64,000 bases of DNA from Eimeria necatrix (taxonomy: Eukaryota > Apicomplexa > Conoidasida > Eucoccidiorida > Eimeriidae), in NCBI RefSeq assembly GCF_000499385.1, contig NW_013654796.1, positions 798 to 64,797 on the forward strand, read 5' to 3'. Shown one piece after another: positions 27,582-38,488 of the stretch. The first letter of the stretch is position 1. Every line of letters starts with the position of its first letter. Under the pieces are notes generated by a model that saw only the letters and a list, made by a program, of their open reading frames with translations, was not told where the DNA came from and ran no database searches. The translations under genes and the position numbers were made by a program.

Positions 27582-28534
27582 CTTTACCACGGAGCAGATC
27601 AAAATTACGCGCGAAAAGATTCCCGCGCCCTGCTATCCGCCCGTGGTAAAGTCTGTGAAGACAAGCTTCAAGAGCCAAACCAATTGCGGCCTGTGAGGTG
27701 TGGGGATCACGATTGCTGCCGCAACAACTCCCTATTCTGGGAAAAAGAGGTAGCGCTGCAACTAGAGCTGCAAGAAGCGCAATATGGTGCATGCAATACC
27801 AAAAAGACCGGGATGAGCTGCACACTCCCCACCGGGTGCTTAGGCAGCAGGTGGAGGGTGCCAGCAGAAGCCACGCGTGCTTCAGCGTCCCTGCAAGAAG
27901 TGGAGTGCTTCAGCCGTTTTTCTGGTGTTCTTCACTGTAAAGAACCCTCATATATGAAAGGCACTAATATAGGGCGAAATTAATAAGCCGTTGCGCAACT
28001 CATCGCTATATGGCGGATCCTGGGGCAAGGTATGCTGCATTTAGTGTATGGCTGGTGGGCACGGCTGCCGTTTGTTGCACCTTGCATCGCACTGTTCCTG
28101 CAGAGTCGGTGATGCCGCCGGTTTTTTAGCGTCGAGTCCCCTTCTTTTTGCAGGGAATTCTTAAATTCAAGTTTTTGGTTCCACTTGATACCAGAAACTT
28201 ATGCGAGAGGCACTCAGTGCGGGGCCGAGTTGCGTCGCAATCCTCGCGATGCGCTCAAAGCGCCTCCCCAATAGGGAACGTGGTTTGCTCCCCCGTCAGC
28301 AGTTGCCTGTGCGCCCTCAATTTGTCTCTGCATTTTTCATGGGACATTCTTGCCTAGGAAGCTCTTTTTAGAGGGCGCTGGAGGGCAGGCGACGCGTTTT
28401 CCCGGTGTTCCCCGCGACGCGCAGGGCTGGGCTGCGGATGAAACAGCTTTGGCGTGAGGGCAGAGACCCGAAAAACACATCCGAAGTGATGTGCCATTGA
28501 ATGCGGGGGTGCCTGAGAACAGGCTGTGGAAGGA
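27582..28534. other. No recognisable gene
   Basis: Interval between the divergent TRA2 gene and the plus-strand ORF at 28.5 kb. It should hold both promoters. Short ORFs lack motifs. Confidence 0.4.
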
Positions 28535-30109
28535 ATGCAGGTATACCCGGAGCCTGCCCCGCCCTCCCCTGCGGAGAACCTGCGCTGGCTGGAGGATCAG
28601 CTAGACGTGACGTACTCGCCAGTGTGTTGCTCCTATAATGCCGGAGCAACGACGTTGCTCCTTCGGCTGCCGAGCGCGGCCTGGGGCGTCGGGAGTGCAG
28701 CCAGCGCCAGTGCAGCCGGCGGCGAGAAGAACAGTGGGGGTGGAGGACGCGATCCTTCTCCAGACGGCGCGGGGTGGCGTCGCGAGGGTGCCAGTGAGCA
28801 GAGCCTGGTGGACATATTCGGCCGCATTCACAGTCTGGATGCTCTGAAGCTGCAGCGCCAACCCGGTTCCTGGGGCGCGGCGGCGGGCGGGCTGGCGGAC
28901 GTGGTGCTGCCCAAAGGCCAGGACAGCTGCGGCCTTCCGCAGGGGAGCGACGCGGGGCTGTTGTCGCAGAGCGAGGAGACGGCAGTCTCGTGCGGCGGCG
29001 GGTCCAGCAACGCGGAGCGTTCGGAGTCTTCGCTTTCCCCCGCGGAGTTCAAGCCGTGCGAGGAAGCCTGCAGCTTGCGCAGCTTCCTGAACTCGTGTTT
29101 CCTCTTGCCGGCGAGCAGGAAGCTGTCGGGGGGCTGGCGAAGGAAGACGAGTGGCCCCGCGGAGCCGCCGCTGGCGGGGGGCCCCGCGGCCGCGGCGCCG
29201 CGGGGGCTGCCGTTCCTGCAGTGGCGCAGCAGACTGCCGAAGCTGGCGGCTGCGGGCTGCGGCGGCGAGGGCTCTTCGCCGCAAAACAAGGCCGGCGGAG
29301 GCGGCCCCAGCTGCTTCGCCCGCGCCTGGGGCGGCGCGGCCAGCCGCCAGCGCGAGCCGCGGGGGGGGGGGGGGGGGGGGGGGCCCGGGGGNNNNNNNNN
29401 NNNNNNNNNNNNNNNNNNNNNNNNNNNNNNNNNNNNNNNNNNNNNNNNNNNNNNNNNNNNNNNNNNNNNNNNNNNNNNNNNNNNNNNNNNNGGGGGGGGC
29501 CGGGGGGGGGGGGGGAAGCGGTGCAGCACGCGAGTCGTTTGTTGTCGCTGCGGAGGAAAGGCAAGAGCGGACCTGCCGACGGCGGAAGGGCCAACGTCAC
29601 GTCGCCGCTGTCGATGGGTCTGTGAGCTATTTGATGAGGGGGGGAGTTGGCCTTCCGACAAAGCCGTGGAAGGGCAGTCGCCTGCGTCCCGTCGCGAAGA
29701 CGCAAGCAAAAGCTTGTCGCTGCAGCGCTGCTGCTGCTGGCGGAACGCCTGTCTCCTGCTGCAGCGAAGCAGTGCCCAGCAACTGACGGGCTCGCCAGTG
29801 AACCGCCTCGCTCTTGTGCATCCCAGTGACGTAGTTGGCTGGGCAGGCGACCAGGCCCGAAGGGCCTGTCGAAACGCACAGTTCCTTCGCGGGGGCCCCG
29901 AGGGGCCCCGCGGGGGCCCCGCGGGGGCCCCGCCCCGCGCCACCCACGGGGCCTCTTGGAGGTCGCTTGCCTTTCCCTGGCTGCTTGCTTCGTCGTCAGT
30001 GTTTTCTAGCCGGACTGGTCCAGCGCGGACATTCGTAGCCAAAGCGCTACTCAATGCACGGCAGTGGTGTTTGGTGCTTTGCTGCTCATTTCCCAACGCG
30101 CAGGGGTAG
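28535..30109 (+). CDS. Unrecognised ORF interrupted by assembly gap
   Basis: Open from an ATG at 28535 (MQVYPEPAPPSPAENLRWLE) to the N gap at 29392, about 285 codons. Coding-like blocks include SPVCCSYNAGATTLLLRLP, QSLVDIFGRIHSLDALKLQ and SLRSFLNSCFLLPASRKLSGG. There are no introns before the gap and no domain is recognised. Beyond the gap the frame cannot be assigned because the gap length is a 100-base placeholder flanked by G homopolymers; one frame stays open to 30109. The GC-rich, Gly/Ala/Ser-rich composition is unlike the flanks. Confidence 0.45.
   Translation: MQVYPEPAPPSPAENLRWLEDQLDVTYSPVCCSYNAGATTLLLRLPSAAWGVGSAASASAAGGEKNSGGGGRDPSPDGAGWRREGASEQSLVDIFGRIHSLDALKLQRQPGSWGAAAGGLADVVLPKGQDSCGLPQGSDAGLLSQSEETAVSCGGGSSNAERSESSLSPAEFKPCEEACSLRSFLNSCFLLPASRKLSGGWRRKTSGPAEPPLAGGPAAAAPRGLPFLQWRSRLPKLAAAGCGGEGSSPQNKAGGGGPSCFARAWGGAASRQREPRGGGGGGGPGXXXXXXXXXXXXXXXXXXXXXXXXXXXXXXXXXXGGGRGGGGKRCSTRVVCCRCGGKARADLPTAEGPTSRRRCRWVCELFDEGGSWPSDKAVEGQSPASRREDASKSLSLQRCCCWRNACLLLQRSSAQQLTGSPVNRLALVHPSDVVGWAGDQARRACRNAQFLRGGPEGPRGGPAGAPPRATHGASWRSLAFPWLLASSSVFSSRTGPARTFVAKALLNARQWCLVLCCSFPNAQG
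29361..29514. other. Assembly gap flanked by G runs
   Basis: 100 N at 29392-29491. About 23 G residues then gggcccggggg precede it and ggggggggcc with about 14 G follow. The gap probably reflects failure to sequence through a long G/GC tract. Confidence 0.97.
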
Positions 30110-31448
30110 GGAGGTGGGGGACAATTTCGGCTTCAATTTTCTGCACAGTTGCGGCTTCCGTGCAGTGCTTGGAGTCCTCAGTTTTTTGTTGCTGCAGTAG
30201 CCAGGCTATTGTGAACGTGTGCAGTCTAGCGTGCAGTGCTGGAACCGCCACGTCTTGTTGGCCCGGGTCCAGAACTTAAGAGCACGGCGTCCAATTTACT
30301 ACGACGTAGATGTAGGCTTGTGATTTAGCTGAGTCGGAGGAACACGTCGTGAGAGAAACGAGGGATGTGCGGTTTCGCCATCGGATACGACGGAGTCGCC
30401 GCGTCGTCTGGTAGTCTAGTGAGGTTGCATCGAGCCAGTCCAAAATTTAGGTGCTGCCGACGTAAACTATGGCGGAATAGCCGTGGGGAGTAGATCTTCC
30501 CTCTGTTTATCGCAGATTGCAGGCGAGCTGTGCGTGGGGGGAATCTCGTTGCCTTGAGAGTGGCGGGATGCTGCTTGGCGGCTGGGTTTGCGGCGATCGT
30601 GACTGAACAATGGCTCCCTTAGATGCACTGCGGTTGGGACTTTACCTATTATTTATTTGTTCCTGAGGGAAGCAGTTCAATTCGTTGGATTTCCGGGAAT
30701 CGGGACTACTCTGCGAGGACCGCCGCAGAGAGCAGACAGCGAGCACCCGAGCAGCGTGTGGTTCTTCCTACACTCATCTCACTGAGGAATTCAGCGCGGC
30801 CTGCTGCGTACATGACTCCTTAAAAATTTGATATCTGTTGAGCTAGACACGCAGGAAAATATTTTGAGTTTAGCTCTAGCTAGTGCATGCGAGTGAAGTG
30901 CCGGCCGCTACGCTGGAATCTATTGTCTCATCGGGCAAGTGTGACGGGGATACAGGGCTTATTGACAAGTCTTCTCCAGTATATGTTGAGTGACAGGTAG
31001 ACTTTTCACATCGTTGAGGCAATTGAGGCTTCACAAGCTGTTTCAAAGCCCCGTCAGGTCGATGCATGCGGATCATTCGGTAAAACACCTTGAAACTTCG
31101 CTGTCGAATAAAGGCAACGACGAAGGCGTCAATAAGGGACAAATATCCGCTGCATTTCTTAACTGGCAAAGTGTTTCCTGTTGATAGATCTCCATGTACC
31201 TCGCGGCCTGCGTGAGGCGGTGGAGAAGGCGCAGGCAACCCAACCGTTTGTGTTTTGACCGCGACAACTTTACCTTCTCGGCAATTATTTGAGAAGCGAA
31301 CGCATATTACTCAGCGTGAGCGTGCTGTCTATTGACTGAGGCCTTGGAAAGCCTCCATTTACGTGCTAGTTTGTCCTTCGTGGTCAAGACCACGTTAGGT
31401 CTTTTTCCCCACCTCTGGTCTCGATTTTCTGTATTCGTGGAATTTCAG
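30110..31448. other. No recognisable gene
   Basis: Probable 5' region of the copper transporter. Only short ORFs; no motif seen. Confidence 0.4.
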
Positions 31449-31450
31449 AG

Positions 31451-32059
31451 ATGCTAAATAAGGATGGCCTTCCCCTGCCGATGTTTTTTGAGGCTTCACC
31501 TGAGGTGTTGCTCCTTTTCTCCTGGTGGCACGCCCGAACAACTCCTCAATACGCAGTGACCTGCGTTTGCTGCATTATCTTTGGATTCATCTCGATAGCG
31601 CTGAAGGCTCTGCGTCGCATCTCTGATGTCCGTCTAGCGATGATGGAAAGTAGAAGAAAGCCGACGCTGCTGTTCGGCTGCTTCCCCGTCTTTCACAATG
31701 CCATACGTGGGTGCGTGGCGTTCTTGAACTACGCCTGGGACTATATGTTGATGCTGGTAGCAATGACTTTCAATGTTGGCATCTTTGTTTCAATGCTTGG
31801 AGGAATGGCCTTAGGCTTCCTGACGATTGGCCGCTTCCTCGACTTGCCTTTTGAGCCAACGAAAGCCAGCGGAGGATGCGAGTGCAACGAAACCCTAAGT
31901 TGCGGCTGCCACAAGGGAAGACCGTGCACATGTGCGGCTTCCCAGCTAGTCGTTTCGTGCAGACGAAGCAAAATGAGCTGCGGCGAGCAGCCAGCACCTG
32001 AGCAAGGGGGTCCGTGCAAGTCCAACACGGACACGAAGTCCGAGTTCGCTGGAGTCTGA
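31451..32059 (+). CDS. Ctr-family copper transporter
   Basis: Single 202-residue ORF. The start PMFFEASPEVLLLFSWW matches the Ctr N-terminus before TM1. TM1 is about residues 34-53; a basic cytosolic loop follows (RRISDVRLAMMESRRK); TM2 (about 85-108) has the invariant MxxxM copper filter at 101-105 in DYMLMLVAMTFN; TM3 (about 110-128) has the GxxxG packing motif at 118-122. The C-terminal tail has a Cys cluster (CECNETLSCGCHKGRPCTC, about 143-161) and five further Cys/Met positions, richer than usual for the family. Ctr proteins form trimers that import Cu(I). The ATG directly follows an acceptor-like tttcag at 31448, so a non-coding first exon, or a short upstream coding exon carrying Met-rich copper-binding motifs, is possible. 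Confidence 0.88.
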   Translation: MLNKDGLPLPMFFEASPEVLLLFSWWHARTTPQYAVTCVCCIIFGFISIALKALRRISDVRLAMMESRRKPTLLFGCFPVFHNAIRGCVAFLNYAWDYMLMLVAMTFNVGIFVSMLGGMALGFLTIGRFLDLPFEPTKASGGCECNETLSCGCHKGRPCTCAASQLVVSCRRSKMSCGEQPAPEQGGPCKSNTDTKSEFAGV

Positions 32060-34022
32060 GGGTCCCTGAACTTCGATTCAGCTGTTTTCTAATCGAACTC
32101 AACCAAGTTCCTTCCAAGTTTGGAAGTCTTCGGCTTGAGGCCTCACTCCACGGCTGATGCGGCGTTGCGTGGCGCCCTGGGCTCAGCGGCAAGGCCGGCA
32201 GCTGGGGCAGTCTAAGGCGGCTGCCCCGGCTTTTGTTTGATTCATTCTTCTCTAATGTTTTGCGTCGGCTGTAGCAGCCAACGCGCATCTTTGATTTTTA
32301 ATTGTGACTTCTCGATATTCCCGCAGTCTCCGCAAGCAAGCGCTGCGCTGCTCTCGCTGGAATTCGCCCAAAAGCACCAAACGGCTTTCCCCCAGATGGA
32401 TCGGCGGGGCATTTCCCCGAGTGTTTCAAACTTGAACGGGAGCTTCTGTTCCCGCAACTTCTCTTCTAGCGAGTGAGCGTTGAGCCCGTTCACTTCGCAC
32501 CGAATGCGCGTTGCTTTCTTCCTAAACTTAGTTTTCAGGTCAGTGTTCAAATGTTCAAATGATGGTTGAGCAATTAGGACGGCCTTTGCAGCGGAGAGCA
32601 CTCTGTGCAGTTCCGGGTGAGCAAGTAGACATGCACAGCTTCTAGAAGGGCAAATAGTTCAAGTGCTATTTATGCAGGAACTTCCGACCTTAAGCTATAC
32701 GCAGTTATTCAGCAGAGCTTTTCATCTCTTCACTGTTTCTCCGGTGAAGGCGTTCAAAGCCTTCAAAAAAGTAGGCCCATTCCCTTTCCGGAGCGACGAA
32801 GGCGTAACTGGGAATAAGATAACAGTCTTAGTGGTGCATGCCAAGTTTATTAAGGCGCTGCTATTCGGAAGTGCTGTTCAGAAGCCGTGTCTGCAGCCCC
32901 TTCGCTAGAGGAGCTATTTGCGTGGTTACTCGTTGGAACTCGTGCTTTTCTGCATATTCCGCCATTCCTCCGGCACGGGGGTTTGTCTGTGCTTCTAGTT
33001 GCCTTTGTTACAGCCAAGAATCCTTTAGAATGCAGCTGGCTTCTGTGGTTCACATTTAGATGAGCTACTCAAAGTCGCAGCCGGCTCCTCTCTGAAGGGA
33101 TGCCGTTCGGCTTGCAGCTGCTTCACGCATCGATCATTTGTGACGTTTCACTAGGAGCCTTCTGCTGCGGTGCTATTATCGCCGTAGCATTTCGGCATTC
33201 TGGCACTGGTTCTGAATTCTGTACCCCGTATGCCCCTTTATCCCTGCGCTGTTCTAAGATGCTGGCGATACGGACTCTGGATAACTACAAAAAAAACACA
33301 CATAATAAGTTATGCCTGAATTCAATGCTGAGCTTAGATACCTAGTTTGCCTACATGACATCTATGCTGTGAGAGACTGAAAAGTTTGAAATCACTACAG
33401 CAGTGCCTTCACCACGGCCGTCACGTGCAAGTACACTAGTTTGGCACTGCAGCGCAGTTTATGCTACAGTAGTGTCAGAGTATATTCGGTTAATTCTAGC
33501 TATAAAAAAACTGTTTAACGCGAAAATAAGTTCCAGATATGGGTCTTCTTGAAGTGGTACGAAAGCGTTTGTGGTGCGAGTGCTCTTGCGCTGTACACAT
33601 CACTGCAGCCCCATCAATGTCTCTGGATTTTCCCCCCAATCTCAGGTCTACATGGCCGCCAAAACTTTTCATCTCGTTGGATTAACTTATTGGAATTTTT
33701 AAGTATGCGCTCACGACTGGTTCGGGAGGCATTAGAGCGCGCGGCGGCACAGAAGTAGCGCAGACGCAGCCCAGACAACCATGGGCTGAGTCAAAGCTCA
33801 CGCCGACTCTAAATAAATGGGTCTTTTGAACTCTCCGCTTGGATATGTGTATTAAGGAAAAAGCAGATAAAGGACATCAGGTGTCATTTAGTCCTATTGG
33901 TGAGAGGTTTTCATCCATTGAATGTCAATCACACTCCAGCGCTCTCGAAGATTCCGCGTGTGACCGCCCGGGAAACTCTCCATTGAGAGTCTGAAATTCT
34001 GTGAAGTTTAGCTCTAAATGAA
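32060..34022. other. No recognisable gene
   Basis: Short ORFs on both strands, no motif. AT-rich stretches near 33290-33360 and 33480-33540 look intergenic. Confidence 0.4.
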
Positions 34023-35550
34023 ATGTCAGACGTACAAGGAGAGCCTCTGAAGGGCACTGCCCTATACAATGCCATCTTGGAAAGGTTCCGAGCAGTCCCA
34101 GATGCAGAGGGACGACTGGACTGCGGTGAGCTAGTTGCGCGTGACAGGGAGTGGGTTTGTAGGTTAGATGAAAGCCAACAATTTTTAACTGTAATTGCGT
34201 GAAGGCGAACGGGTTGCTGCTTATATTGGCTCTGCCTCGGTAGTCATTTGCCACAAAGCCCGATGCATTGTCTGCTCGGTGTGACAGCATACAAACCCAT
34301 TCAACAAAAAAGTCGCCACAATGCCGCTGCATCTATTGGATTTCAGCTAAAGCGTGTAGGAGGGAAGATTTACTTGGCGGCTACACCAGTGCTCCAGCTT
34401 CAATTTTGAGTCCTTTCTGCAGAGAAACTTGCCGATGCGGCGCTGCAGATATCTGCAGTCTACGAGCTGGTCTTCGGCAGTGGATTTATATCTCGGCATC
34501 TGAAGGTACAGCCACTTTGGACGAGATGAAAGTCTCTTTCTTAGAACATGCATCGCCTTATTGCTCAATTGAGACTGCCCGGCCTGCAGCTTTCGCAGCA
34601 TTCCGCATATCTAGTTAGTTCGGGGAGTTCAAGAACCCGCGGCCATATTTTGGGGTTGCCAATAGAGGGAGGCCGGCAGCGCAGGCCAGGGACATGGAAG
34701 GACTTGGGATTTGGGAGAAGTAAATTTGGGGGGGTCCCGCTTGCCTGTTCTTGTGCGGCGCAGCAAGACATCGCGAATTCCTCTGGCCGGATGAGGGAAG
34801 CAGCAAAGGCCCTGCGCAAATCTCGGGGCGGCAGTGCGGTTACTGCTGATGAGCTGATTGCATGGGAACTCAAGGAACTGGGAATACCCAAAATGAGAAA
34901 AGATCAAAACAGCGGCGTGAGGGGAATGCTCTGGATGAAGCGAGCGCTTGACTTCGTCTTCTCTCTCATCTGCAACACGTTCGGAACCATGAAGGATGCA
35001 ACCGTCAAAGAATGTGCACTGGATGCGTACGATCGTGTTCTCAAGCCTTATCACAGTAAGCCGGAGAAACCCATTCTAAATTCTACATACCTTAAATTAC
35101 ATGGTTGTGAAACTACGTAGTTGTAAACAGTGCACTGAAACATTGTGACGAACTCGGGGAGAAGCTGTTCGAACCATCACAAGTGCGTCAGGACGAGGAA
35201 GGCGAATAATTTATGTGCGATTCTTGAATGCAGGTTTCCTGGTTTCTAACATTGTTTCTCTTGCATTTAGCCTTGCACCTTCGAAGGAGGAGTTTGTCAG
35301 GTAATTGTAGCTCAAGTATGCACAGCTTGACGCCTACGGCACTGCTTGGGAGGCAGGAGCTTTTTGCTTGGCTGTAGGCCTTCCAGGAAATCCCAGCGAG
35401 CACTTTGCAGAAAGACGGGATTTAAAGTTAGGCTATTCCGTAGTTTTCGATTTGCCAGTGCAATTTCTTCTGCCTGTGGGCAGGCGTCTGGGCTTTGAAA
35501 TGGACGAGGCTGAAAACTGTCTCGGAAGCATCCAAGAGGTAGTCTTGTAA
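34023..35550 (+). CDS. GLTP-domain lipid transfer protein
   Basis: Five exons, phases consistent, 203 residues (GLTP fold is about 200): 34023-34125, 34423-34505, 34764-35055, 35234-35300, 35484-35550. Conserved landmarks: LDCEKLADAALQISAVYEL and FGSGF (helices 1-2); HLKQDIANSSGRMREA, holding the headgroup-binding Asp (D64) and Asn; GVRGMLWMKRALDF with the Trp that stacks on the sugar (W119); AYDRVLKPYH with the His (H159); FLVSNIVSLAFSLAPSKEEF; and EAENCLGSIQEV. The family moves glycolipids or ceramide-1-phosphate between cytosolic faces of membranes. Asp and Asn are three apart here, not four as in human GLTP (DISGN), so the headgroup may differ. A strong donor (TTGTAAGT) overlaps the stop, so one more C-terminal exon is possible. 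Confidence 0.82.
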
Positions 35551-36670
35551 GTAGATACACACTTTTTCCGATAAGTGTCGAGGCATACTTCAGTTGTACG
35601 CCTCTACTTGTAAATCCAGATTCCTGTCTGGCATCATCACGCAGTGTCAGTGGCTATGTCGCCGTTGTGGCACCGTGATGCGTGTTCCATCCAGGCCAGT
35701 TATCGCGCGACTGAATACTTTGCTGGAAGAAGCCAACTGCAATTTTCCTGACAAGGCGTGAGGGATGTCGGCGACGAGGGTGCTCAACACCGAAAACAGG
35801 AAAAACGCCGGCATTCGTCTCATCCCGCTTTTGCCGCCTACGCCAGGAGGAGCTGAATGTGTCGCTGTCAAAAGCCGTTTTTCTTTGTAGTGAATGGCCT
35901 CTGCCGTGGCAGTTGCAGCAGCGTCTGACTGGAGCGGTAGACACACGCAAGGCTGCCCACAGGTTTTCGGCGAAGTCGCTGCGAAATAATCTTCAGCAGC
36001 AGCACAACGGCCCTTGTTTGGTGCCCGTTCCTCCGTCGCTGCATCATCACGGGCAATCTGGTGAAGCCTTATGTGTACAGAAATAATGCCTAATGTCTGG
36101 GTAACGTAAATCTGTCGTGCACGGCTCCTGCGCAATATTGAATGTGGTGCCCCGAGACCGTCTGTCTTTTTGTGGCCCACAAAGCTGCAGTGGGTGTCTT
36201 TTGCCGTCTCAGACAACTTCAGCGGCGTAGTAGCTAGGCGCCATTTGCGCGACATTCAAGTGCAGTCTAATGCTTAAGTATGCTTAGCAAGTTTCGGACT
36301 TCAACGACGGGCATTTGATTGAAAATGCTGCTGCCCAAGAAAGCGGCCAGCTGATGGGTCTTCCCCCTTCGTCTGACACGGGTTTATCAGTATTTACACA
36401 TACGAAAGAAGAGCTGCATCCCAGCAGCTCTGCTCTATTCCCCCGGCACGCACCAGCCTGAGCCGCTGCACATGCCGTAGTCTTCCTGTCACACTGCGAG
36501 GACTTCCCCATTGTCGACAACTTCCACCTGGCACAAACCCACAAATACAGCGATCTGCCGAGTGGCTCCCAGCAGTGTACAGCTAGCACTTCGTAGTAAC
36601 TTACTATGGGGAGCACGGGCGGCTCGTGAGTTCATGTGTCCTCCATCCAGCGCACATACAGGTAACAAAG
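35551..36670. other. No firmly supported gene
   Basis: ORFs of 60-200 codons on the minus strand (35647-36255) and smaller ones on plus, none with motifs. The convergent ends of the GLTP gene and the minus-strand gene lie here. Confidence 0.35.
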
Positions 36671-38488
36671 CTAAGCAAAACTGGGGTTGTCACGTACCCA
36701 TTGAAATCGCCTGGAATTGTCGAGGAGAGTCAGCTCCTGGTACTCCATCCAAACGTGGCGTTCTTCATCTCGTACCCTCCTCAGGGTGCGACACCGAACT
36801 CCGCTTACGGTTTTGAAGTTGATGTCGTGCCACAGTGAGTCCTTCTTTGATTCACGACATGCAAAATCATCTCCCTCTGGTCCTGATTCGTTTAACTTTT
36901 CTTCAAGCTGTGAAGACGCGTGAAGCCACGCGCATGGACTGAGTACCCATCCGCAAAGGCCAGAGGGAGGTGTTAACGCGTCAGAAACAGAACAGTGTTC
37001 TTTGCGCCGTGGCTCACTTTCCGTGGTACAGTCTTGCTGCTGCTGCTGCTGCTGCTGCTTTCTCACTTTTTGAGTTGACGCGCCAAAACCACAGCAGTTT
37101 TCTCTGCGTCGTGGCTGACTTTCCGTGGTACGTTCTGGCTGCTGCTGCTGAAGCATTCTCACTTCTTGTACGGGTCCAGCAGTAGAGACGGCTAATTGCT
37201 TATTGCCGCTTTTGTCCGTATCGGATTCATCTTTTTTCCTGTCTTTGGATGTATTTACATTGAAGGACGCATTTTTGTTTCCTCGAATGTCAATTCTAGG
37301 AGGGCTAGGCCCGTCTGGAAGTAGGTGGGTTTCCCGAGAGCTTATTTTTTCACAGTGCGCCACTCCTTCCGCATTTCTTCCACATTCACCTGATTTAGGC
37401 CACAAGGGCAGCTGTCTTTTCATGCCGCACCAGCAGCACCCATACAGCCAAGGAGTGTCAGTAGTCTGCCCACTGGGGTCATCAGAAACTCGAGGCTCTG
37501 GCATCTCCATTTGCACCTCCGGCAAGCACTCGGAATAAACAGCCCTCCTGCCTTCCTTCTCTTCCGCCGAATTTTCTGCCATCGCCATTGAAGTTAGATC
37601 TACTCAAGACAAAACACATGCGGGGGCTCAGCGCCCCTGCAGCTATGTACATGTCTAAACGTACTTAATTAACCCGAGCAAGTTCTACAAAGTCACGAAG
37701 AAGTCTACAGATCAGTGCCTCTTCAAAATAGGAAGTGATCTATTGCATTTACTCGAAACGTTTGTACAGCTTGCTGAAGCCTTTTAACATGCAAAGAGAA
37801 GTTGCTAGGGCAGTGAAACGGTGCTCCTGAGGGCCTCATTGGTCAACCATCCTCGCGCTTCTGTTATATATGCTCACCGTTTACTGCGGACAGCAGGAAA
37901 CTGTCTTCCATGCAATACTGCGCAGCTACTTCGCGAGGCGGAGAAGTAGGCAGCGCAGAGAGGCCAGCTGCTGCTGCTGCCAGGTCAGGGGTGCTTGTTA
38001 TGGAGTACGACGACAGAGGCGTCGGCAGGGCGTCCGGCTCAACATCAGTAACATGATCGTGACTGTCGAGAGCCTCTGCATCCGAACTGAAGTCTTGGCC
38101 AGCCAAATTGGCTTGGGCTTTCCTTGGTCCGCTGCGCGCCTCTGGCTCCAGTTGCACGCCCCTGCGTTTGTTCTGTGTCGCACACCTTGAGTCTCCCTGA
38201 GTCCTACGAGCATCGGAAATCTTTGTGGAGCGTAAATAAGAAGAGATTGACGGCATGAGTCGACCAAGCCAGCCGACCACTGCAGCTCTAGATTTTGCAG
38301 AGAGCTTCCGCTCTGCTGAAGCCAGCACATCATGGCGTTTCTCAAGAGCTTGCATTCTGCAGCGCGAGCAAGCGGCAATATTACATTTAGCCACTGGAAG
38401 ACCAAAAACCTGAGTTGTATGATGATCTTCCTCCTCGTGAAACCCGCGCCGAAATTCGGCACAAAGTGAGCCACTTGAATCTAAACTA
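36671..38488 (-). CDS. Unrecognised low-complexity protein with Gln runs
   Basis: Two main exons on the minus strand: about 38488-37878 and 37575 downwards, joined in phase (donor CG|GTGAGC, acceptor ggcag|AA). The first reads LDSSGSLCAEFRRGFHEEED ... CNIAACSRCRMQALEKRHDV ... WLGRLMPSISSYLRSTKI, then acidic Ser-rich sequence. The second contains WLYGCCWCGMKRQLPLWP and two diverged copies of a roughly 35-residue repeat of the form TTESxPRRxEx...VRxxQQQ. It may stop at 36671 or leave by a GTAAGC donor at 36808 after SLWHDINFKT. Cys pairs (CSRC, CCWC) might bind metal, but no known domain fits. Confidence 0.45.

Noticed and set aside
28526..30109. Single 527-residue protein across the N gap
   Set aside because: The gap is a 100-base placeholder, so frame across it is meaningless. 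Only the part before the gap is treated as a plausible ORF.
35647..36255. 202-codon minus-strand ORF
   Set aside because: It shows no domain, no hydrophobic pattern and no splice partners; its composition is not clearly better than the opposite frames.
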